A stretch of 64,000 bases of DNA from Torymus aiolomorphi (Eukaryota; Arthropoda; Insecta; Hymenoptera; Torymidae): NCBI GenBank assembly GCA_036365515.1, contig CM070873.1:77290029-77354028 (forward strand), written 5' to 3'. Below the pieces are notes generated by a model, which ran no database searches, was not told the DNA's origin, and saw only the letters and a program-made list of their open reading frames with translations. Both the position numbers and the translations under genes were made by a program. Position 1 is the first letter of the stretch; every line of letters starts with the position of its first letter. Shown piece by piece: positions 55,569 to 64,000 of this stretch.

Positions 55569-57856
55569 TTATAACAATTTTTCATTTGATTTAATTGTAT
55601 ATTTTGTTTCTATTAATTTTGCACTCATGCTTCGGGCAATCATTTGTCGATCCTTTGCTTTCCATCCCTCGTGTTCTGCATGCTTTTCAACGAACACTAT
55701 GAAAATAAAATGATTTTTATTAAAATCCACATATTTAAATACATACATAAGTGTGTGTGCGTGTGTGTGTGCGTGTGTGCATGCATGCGTGTATATCAGA
55801 ATAAATTTATTAAATAATTATATTCATTTTACCCAAAATAGCGTTTACACCTTTATCATTCAAACCTGGTATACCAATTTCATTATTTTTTATTCCTTTA
55901 GGTCGTTGTCCTGTTAGCGAGCATTTTTTTAAAGCTTCATCGGTGAATACCGATTTCATTAGAGCTCTAGCTAGTTCTGTTTGATTTTGGCATCTACTTT
56001 TCGGAAAATTAAGAAGTTTATTAAATAGTTTCTGTAATTACTTACTTCATCCTTTTCTACTTTATGCCTGAGTGTCCACGTGCTGTCAGATTTTGCGATA
56101 TCAACTTTTGAAGTATCTCGACTGGAATCACAGTCATCAAAAACACCACAAGTTTCACTTCCTTTACTTGTAGAGGGCTTCGGACCCTACAGTAAAAGGG
56201 AAATATATATAAGATAGCCTATAATCACAAAGAAATTTAGCATAACTTTTTTTTAAATAATAAAACATCACCTTAAAATCTTCAATATGCTCTCGAATTT
56301 CTACTTTATCTTTTTTTAGTTGAGGTGAATCGAGAGAGTCAGAATCAGACGAGTAAATGACATGAGAATGTCTTTTTCTTGAAAGTTCAGTCGATCTTCT
56401 TTGCAAACTGTCTTCCTACAAAAATATGTTAGTTTTTATAAAATATCTTGAGTGCACATGCATTTCTTATTTCATTTCAACTACTTTAGTCTCTGCAACT
56501 GAAGAAAAACTATCAGAATCGTCGGAATCACGAATGATCATAGAATATCTCTTTCTTGGTGCCTTTTCGTGGATGTTATTTTTCTAAAATATATAAAATA
56601 ATTTTTATTAAATATTCACGAAGTATGTTTCTGTGCGCGCGTGTGTCTGTGTGCATGTGTATGTATGAGTGTACACGTGCGCGTGTATTTTTAAACCTGA
56701 ATATCGTGAGTATTAGGAATGTTTCCAGCATGTATTTGCTGATGTATTTCATCGATGTTTTTTGTGCTCTGTATGGTCTCCTACAAAATAATAAATAATA
56801 TATCAATATTATTTTAATTAAAATAATTCGTAAATGTCTTATTTTTTTATTTGTACCTCGTTGTTATCTGAAAATCCATAGCTTCTGCTTCTTTTCTTTG
56901 GAATAGTATTAACAGGCAAAAGATTCAATTTTTCATTATTTTCCAGAGATAAATTTATTTTCTGAAACATGGTATAAGCTATCGTTAAAAATATAAATTT
57001 TATTTCAATTATAAATCCAGATAAGTAATTCAATCATATAGTAATTAGAAATTCAGATAATTGAATATATATTACGGATATTATTTCCTCCTTCGTACAA
57101 TAGATCGCAGCCAACGTCTCATTTTTGAAATTCTGTATTTCTTGCAAGAGGCTTGGTTAGCTCTTTTCTGACTTATCTTCTGGAACTTTCGTTTTAAGTG
57201 TCTCTTCTAGAATTTCTTTTTGCATTAGACTTGGAGGAATTTTTCTACGTTTTCCCTTAAGTTAAAAGTGTTTATAAATATTTTTAATTATTAATTATAA
57301 TATATTCATTCATTTGTAGAAAAATATTTATAAACAAAAATAAATAACAGAAGGACAACTTATTATAAATCATGATACTTATATGGTATTTGACATTTTT
57401 TGACAAATTAACCGAGCGAAATGAAAATAACGCGATGAACTCAAGTGGCAGTTTGTACATACGGGGAGGTCAAAATAATAATTTACAAAAAGAGTGCGCT
57501 AAGTAAGCATGCTTGTTGCCCTCGGACGACAAATTCATCTCCCGGGAACATATGAGATATGTATTCTATTTTTCAAATAACGATACGAAATTATATTTAC
57601 CAAAACCTCAGTAATAAAATTCTCGTCGGTAGTTAGTTGATTTCCTCTTTGAATAGCAGGCACCTCATTTTGTTGTACCCCCTTCTTGCGAGTATCTTTC
57701 TCCAACTGTCGAGACTTTAACATTGCTTCCATTATATCGAGTAAAACATCTTCATGGCCTAAAATAAGTTTATGATTAATAAACACAATTTTATACAACT
57801 TTTCAAAAAACGTTCATATATACAGATGCAGTTTTATAAACTTAACCATCACGCAT
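55569..57856 (-). pseudogene. BEN-domain gene, nine to ten exons, probably inactivated
   Basis: Exons that join in phase with GT-AG borders: 57847-57856 (M-R-D-G, tentative), 57601-57758, 57076-57255, 56857-56961, 56697-56780, 56485-56583, 56272-56415, 56046-56186, 55833-56031, 55569-55696. The middle encodes a charged, Ser/Asp-rich linker with basic words (PKKRSRSYG, RKRHSHVIYSSDSD), probably a nuclear-localisation region. The last two exons encode a BEN domain: LARALMKSVFTDEALKKCSL, TGQRPKG and DRQMIARSMSAKL. BEN domains bind DNA or chromatin proteins. Defects: a TAA at 57157-57159 in exon 3, and only 14 bp (gtaagtaattacag) between the last-but-two and last-but-one exons, too short to splice. 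It points away from the transposase gene at 58736, with which it may form a two-gene transposon. Confidence 0.75.
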
Positions 57857-58089
57857 TATAACTAACAACTAACCTCGCGTAACTTACATATATACTTAAA
57901 ATTTTCAAAAAATTACGTTTTCATCAATAACTTATGACGAAATATAGCTACCGACTTTTTTTTTTTAAATTGTAGATAATTGTATCCTACATACAGAGAA
58001 TTCATGATATATAAACAATATTTGTTCTAAATATTAAAAAAATCGAAAATAAAAATTTTGAAAATTAAAAAATGGCCATAAAAAAAAAA

Positions 58090-58490
<401 letters not shown>

Positions 58491-59159
58491 AATATTTTAG
58501 CCTATATCTTAAAAACTATTTGACAGTAACGCGTTGCATTGTTTTTTATTTTATTTAATCGAATGATATTTGCTACTAACAAACTATACATATATTATAT
58601 ATAACTTAAACAGTTGCAGTGTGACATTAGTAAGAGGTTATTTTGTGAGATTAAGTAGAATGAAAATAAACAGAAGGATAAGTATGACTATAAACGCATA
58701 AACCGTACTTACACGAAGCTATAATATTTGCTATAATGAATCGTAGAGATTATAAAAATTATTATGCAGATGGCGTGAGTAAACATTATAATATTACAAA
58801 TCACTTATGTAATTTACAATATTATCAAGAAAAATTGTATCGACTAGATCGGCGAAGTTCCTTACTCAACACTTCGCAGATGGAATATGCGAGCAGCTGA
58901 ACATCCTCACGAGGAGGAAGAGCAAAATCCAGTAGTCAATGGAAATGAGCCTCCACAACACATGGATATTGAAGTAAATTATTATAATTTTTTAGATGTA
59001 TATACGTTAAAAAAATTCATTTTATTTCGTACGATGTTTGTTTTAAGAAAATATAACTACAATATAATTAATTTATTAAAGTAAAAAATCAAATCTATAT
59101 TCAAAATAAAATTTTGCGATAATATTCAATAAAAAAAATAGTACGTGACATATCATCTT

Positions 59160-60600
59160 TCACACACTAATCGAAGGCTATACAGTTGCCTATACAGTTT
59201 TTCTAAAAGCGTGTGCATAACTGGACTTTTGTCATCTGCCTAGTGCGCTCAAATGGTCGGCCTCTCGCAAGCGTATAAAAAATCGCATTTTAATAATATT
59301 GTACGCTGTATTGGATTATTTACTCTTGGCTAGCTATAATTAATGAGAATAATCGCATGTACAAATGAGTATTCGGGATCGCGTAAATGCTTTCGAGAAA
59401 GGCGGCGGAGATGTATATTCTATGCAATGCGCACCGCGTGCAAGGAGGAAATGAGAACGGGGAGGCGCAATGACAACAAGGGCTCATGTAAAAGACATGC
59501 ACTTTATTGAAATTTAAAAAGAGTATTTTACAACGGCGCGACGCAGGTTCTCGTAGTCGACGGAGAAGCACGAGCGACCGTGTCGATAAGAGACCAAGAG
59601 AGAGAGAGAGAGAGAGAGACCGGTACGCCGTGGACTCGCACTGCGCTCGTCGCAAGAAGCCGCGGGATCGTTCCGCTGATTTGGCGCTCGCAAGTGTAGC
59701 TGTCGAATCGGCCAGCTCGGAGTACCTGATATTCGCTGCTAGCTTTCACCCACTCACTCACATACCATACACCATCGGTCGATCAATTCGCTTGGGGAAA
59801 CACCGTGGCTTTCACAAGAGGTTTTTCGGGTTATCGCAGCGCTCTCTCAAACGAGACCAATTCATTGCTCGTCCTTAACGGGGTGCCATAGTCCTACCAT
59901 TACCGACCGAGCAATTCATACAGTTTCAAGCTGATTAAAAATAAAATACGTCGAATCACAAAAAATCAAGAGAACACTCTTCTGTGTTTTTTAACGTTCT
60001 ATCATTCAGTCAAAGTTTGGAGTCGAAATATCAAGTCATTTCTGCAAAAACTTTGAACAAACGAAATTTAATTTCGTTCAAAGTTTTTGAAAAAACGGCT
60101 TGATATTTCGACTCCAAACTTTGACTGGATGATAGAACGTTAAAAAACACAGAAGAGTGTTCTCTTGATTTTTTGTGATTCGACGTATTTTATTTTTAAT
60201 CAGCTTGAAACTGTGAGAATTGCTCGGTCGGTAATAGTACGAGTAAGGCATCCCCTTAAGCGCGCGCGCTGGCACTGTCAGCGCTCTCTCTCTCTCTCGC
60301 TCTCGTACTTACCGACTCGTGGCTTCCTTAAGTCGTCTGCACCTGTAACATGGTCTATGAAAATTCAAGAATGTAATAATTCACGTGCCGACGGAGAGGT
60401 TCGGAACGGAAAACTTTTCTGTTACAACGCAATACATGCGTTCAGCTTATCGACCTTGCGTCGATTATCAGCCTTACTTCACTCGTGCCGAAAATTAGAC
60501 GCTCGTTAAAATAATCTTCTTTGCGCACTCTAGTTTCGTAATATTTTAATACAAACAACCCTTTTAAAAAATAATTCTACTTTGCACACTTTCCATGCTT
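59160..60600. other. Insertions in intron 2 of the transposase gene
   Basis: GC-richer sequence including (GA)n at 59597-59620 and (CT)n at 60283-60302, a TATA-like gtataaaaaatcg near 59270 and the long palindrome described separately. The 100-123-codon frames (59507, 60165) have no domain and the minus strand is equally open. Confidence 0.4.
59902..60232. repeat. Long palindrome, ~155-bp arms
   Basis: Left arm accgaccgagcaattcatac, right arm ending gaattgctcggtcggt; nearly perfect pairing to a centre at about 60064 (acgaaatttaatttcgt). A hairpin transcript or foldback MITE within the transposase intron. Confidence 0.9.
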
Positions 60601-63124
60601 GGCGCGCGTACGATATTCGTGTATAATGTATACTATTGCAATACGGCATGCGTAAAATCTTATTTGTGTTACTTGTGATTTTGCACTAATTACAGAAATA
60701 CATGTTTTTTAACTGTAAAATAAGAGTAGAAATAATTGTGTCGCTACATTGCATAAAATAAATATACTTTTATAGGATGACCAAGCAGATGAATATTATG
60801 ATGCCTTAAGTGAGGTCGATTCCTTATTGGACAATTCCAGATCATCATCTAGAGAATCAATTTTTTGTGAATACGAACATGACTTTGATGAAGACGTAGA
60901 TTATGAATTTCCGGAAGAAGAATTCACAATGGATGACGAAAAATCTTTTATTTGGTTAAAGAAAAAACTGTATACTGATGGAGAGATGACTGTAGGAGAA
61001 GCGCTCTTCCAAATAATGCTTTTCTTTTTGCAAAATGCGATTACAAAGAAAGCTTTAAATAATTTAATAACTTTATTATTCATTCTTCTTCCAAAACCAA
61101 ACAATTTTCCACGATCTAAATATTTATTTTTGAAATTATTATTTTCCTTAATACCTAATCATAGAGATGCAATAATTAAACATCAAATTTGTGAAGAATG
61201 TTGCCACTATTTAGGTATTTATTCAAAACAATCTCAGAAAAAAATGTGCAATCAATGTAATAGTAATGATGTGAACGGCCTATTTTTACAGTATAATCTT
61301 GAACAGGTTTTTATAGACGCATTTGAAAATAGAAACTTGGCAAATTTGATAGATAAATACCAAGATTGTGAGGAAAATGAAGATTATATATGTGACGTTA
61401 ATTCTGCTACTCAATATCGAAAGATAAAACAAGAAAAATTGCATGGAAAATATGATTTGTGTTTGCTATGGAATACAGATGGAGTTTCTGTATCGAAAAG
61501 CTCAAAGGGAGAGATTTGGCCAATTCAAGTACAAATTTTAAATATACCTCCTCAGAATCGTAGAAATTTTCAGTTTTTAGCAGGATTATATTATAGTAAT
61601 GTAAAAAAGCCGAATATGGACACTTTTTTAAAACCATTTACGGTCGCTTTAAAAGATCTTTATGAAAATGGTTTTGATTGGCTTAATAAATCAACCAATT
61701 TGATCGAACATAGTATTGTTGTTGCGCCTGTTGCGACTTTAAATTGCCCTGCAAGAGCTGCTGTACAGAATTTAATGCAGTTCAATGGTGCGTATGGATG
61801 TTCATTTTGTGAACATCCAGGTAGTACTTGTGCAACAGGGCAGGGTCATACACGAATTTATCCAAAATTAAATATCGAACCTCGTTTACGTACGGAAGAA
61901 AGAATGATCAAACAAGCGCGTACAGCAATTAATAATAATTTGGAACATGTTAAAGGAGTTAAAGCAGTTTCTATAGCAGCAATAATTCCACTTTTTGATA
62001 TATCAACGTCCTTTGTGCCTGATTATATGCACGCTGTTTTGTCTGGAGTAGTGACGATGCTAATGGATCTATGGTTTGACCCTAAAAATAGTAATCAACA
62101 ATTTTATATAAAAAAGGCAGCACGTGAAGTAATTGATATGAAAATTATAAAAATTTCACCACCTGACTTTATAGTGAGAATACCGAGGCGATTGAAGTAT
62201 AGAAAATATTATAAGGCTTCCGAAATTAGAGATATGCTACTTTTATATTTCCCTGTACTACTTAAAGGCGTTCTACCAGATATTTACTATCAACATTTTT
62301 TACTTTTATTTTACGGCGTCAGAATTTTATTACAATCAAAGATACACAACAATGAAATTAATTTTGCTAATTATCTCCTCAAATTATTTAGTGAAAATAT
62401 TGAAAAATTATATGGAAGAGAAAAGTGTTCTTTTAATGTTCACCAACTGAACCATATGTCAGAGGCAATGAGGCGATGGGGTCCCTTGTGGTGTTGGTCA
62501 TATTTGAAGACGCTAATGGATATTATGCAAGAGTTAATCATGGTCCTAATAAGGTTGACATCGAAATTATGAATACAATCAAAATGGTGAATGCGTTTTA
62601 TAGTCTAAGAGAAAAATTATTCATGGTTTGTAATGAAATAGTCTACGAAGAACGAGTACTAGGAGTTTCAAGAAAAATAACTATTAATTTAAATGAAAAA
62701 GATGCCCTTCAAGATTTGATAGATTCGAATCAGATTATTGTCCAAGATAATATTATATTTGTTTACAGTAGAGCAAAAGTAAATAACCATGTTTTTACAT
62801 CCAAAATCTATGGAAGACAGAAAAAAAGAACTAATTTTTTTGTTGCTTGGAACGAGTATCAGAATTTCGGATTAAAAAGATATTTTATTAATACTAAAAA
62901 TACTATTTACATATTGATTCAAGAGTATACAAGAAATTTTGTTGAATCACAATTTATTAATCCTCAAATAAGAATAGATATAGGAAAAATCATAATTCCA
63001 GTTCGTATAACACACTGTTATTTATGTATTTCACTAAGTAAAGTAGATGGTAAAGTATTATTTTTCGATAATCGTATTTGTTTATTATTCTATGATCATC
63101 TTCTATGTCATCATTATATTTCAT

Positions 63125-64000
63125 CAATTCGTTAGAAATATCTGGTAATCCAAAATCTTGTATAGAAAAACCATGAAGTGATAATGTTTAGTTAATTAAT
63201 TTCAATGCATTCCTTTCAGCAATTATTTCATGTATTTTTGGATTTATATAATACAATTTATATTTATCATATAACTCTCGTGCATTTATAGGATTGTGAA
63301 AAATCAAAATGAAACTAAAAAGTTAACACAATGCATTTGGAAATTGAAAATTTACTGTTTCTCATAAACAATGATCCCATTCATCGTCTGTTTTTATTAA
63401 TCTACGAGCGATGGCGGCCTCATAAAACGTCGGTAAAATTTTGTTGTCAACAGTTCTTAGAATTATATAGAAGATTTAAGAATCTTCGAAACACGTTGCG
63501 CCACGAACATGTAACAAATGTAATCTCAAATAAAAACGTTCTCGATCCTTAGGACTGCCAAAGTACATTCAACTTAAAACTGGTTTCCACACTTTTTTTC
63601 TCGGATTCCACGTCTTTGAATTTTTATCGAAAACATAATGATTAGGAATTTCGTTATATAAATATTGTTTTGCAGCATGTTCAGTGTTATTTAAGTCAAA
63701 CCATGCCGTTAATGTTGTACCAAGATTTTTATCGATCATTTCTTTCTCAGAACCATGCTTGAAATATACATACTGCTCATCTTTAAGATGGACAGCTAAT
63801 CTATATATAACATGTGATTGATTGTGTAATTTAAACTTATAAATCCGATACATTGCTTCAGGAGGACATATATACCTCGTAGATACATGTTGTTCTATTT
63901 CATCATAATTCAGTGTTCTTACCGAAATATCTGCATGATCTTCAATTGTATTTTCTGAATTACTTAAACAAATTATGGCTGTATCAGGACCATTGTAAAA
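63125..64000 (-). pseudogene. Helitron helicase, N-terminal fragment C
   Basis: Minus strand. From the right edge down to 63569 the frame is open: RYICPPEAMYRIYKFKLHNQ, VYRLAVHL, LTAWFDLNN, PNHYVFDKNSKTW. It then continues, through in-frame stops, into FYLRLHLLHVRGATCFED and NPINARELYDKYK and ends near 63125. These are the conserved segments just upstream of the helicase Walker A in Helitron proteins. It replaces the C-terminus of the CACTA transposase, so either the Helitron inserted there or a recombination joined the two. It runs off the window. Confidence 0.88.

Larger units (their letters stand above)
58736..63055 (+). pseudogene. CACTA/TNP2-type transposase gene, three exons, one frameshift
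   Basis: Exons 58736-58774 (MNRRDYKNYYADG), 58848-58973 (through the HMDIE end) and 60776 onward join in phase with gtgagt/ctag and gtaaat/atag borders. Exon 3 encodes a TNP2-like transposase of EnSpm/CACTA type: an acidic N-terminus, a Cys-rich finger (CEECCHYLGIYS...CNQCNSN), the first catalytic region LLWNTDGVSVSKSS, a second finger-like CSFCEHPG, the second catalytic region FVPDYMHAVLSGVV, and a C-terminal HQLNHMSEAMRRWGPLW followed by FEDANGYY, which should hold the acidic third residue. One base is missing or extra near 62500, after which the frame continues openly to about 63055. There the sequence passes into a Helitron, so the C-terminus is lost. Intron 2 (58974-60775) has been enlarged by insertions. 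The gene would mobilise its own element; the BEN gene upstream may be an accessory. Confidence 0.85.

Overview
The window looks like a piece of an AT-rich, repeat-saturated animal genome, most likely an insect. Short spliceosomal introns (59 and 70 bp) sit inside coding fragments, almost every recognisable protein is of transposon origin, and long CT/GA-rich, GC-rich islands interrupt AT-rich DNA. A hymenopteran such as a parasitoid wasp would fit, but this is an impression from texture and element families, not a demonstrated assignment. I could not identify a single host housekeeping gene.

Layout. 0-3.8 kb: a decayed protein-primed type B DNA polymerase gene of the Polinton/adintovirus-like kind on the minus strand, with a small conserved partner gene on the plus strand. 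4.9-7.5 kb: a GC-rich, CT-rich island with a six-copy minisatellite. 8.34-12.07 kb: a Helitron 3' end, then a 3.6 kb TIR element without a transposase. 12-16.9 kb: foldback elements, a microsatellite-bearing repeat, a tRNA-like sequence and a second GC-rich island. 17.1-19.3 kb: a nearly complete palindrome carrying a nested MITE. 19.8-21.1 kb: a mariner with two nonsense codons. 21.7-29 kb: palindromes, minisatellites and a head-to-head 90-bp coding-like array. 29.2-30.7 kb: a copy of a dispersed repeat that recurs inverted at 45.6-47.1 kb. 31.1-36.7 kb: a TIR element containing a 3.5 kb DDE transposon with about 600-bp TIRs. 37.5-43 kb: a non-LTR retrotransposon split by a 2.9 kb satellite array. 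43.6-45.3 kb and 50.2-54.8 kb: Helitron helicase remnants and Helitron 3' ends. 55.3-63.1 kb: a two-gene DNA transposon, with a BEN-domain gene on the minus strand facing away from a CACTA/TNP2-type transposase gene on the plus strand. 63.1-64 kb: another Helitron helicase fragment.

How the parts relate. Most of the biology here is insertion history. Insertions can be dated relative to one another, and several target-site duplications can be read because a paralogous repeat arm elsewhere in the window acts as an empty site: TA for mariner and for a MITE in the palindrome, TTAA for a MITE in a Helitron, 8 bp for a MITE in the satellite, TATA for the DDE transposon, ATAA for the 3.6 kb TIR element. 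The most complete and least familiar unit is the divergent BEN/TNP2 pair. The most unusual non-coding structures are the long palindromes and the 90-bp head-to-head array, which stays open in one frame on both arms.
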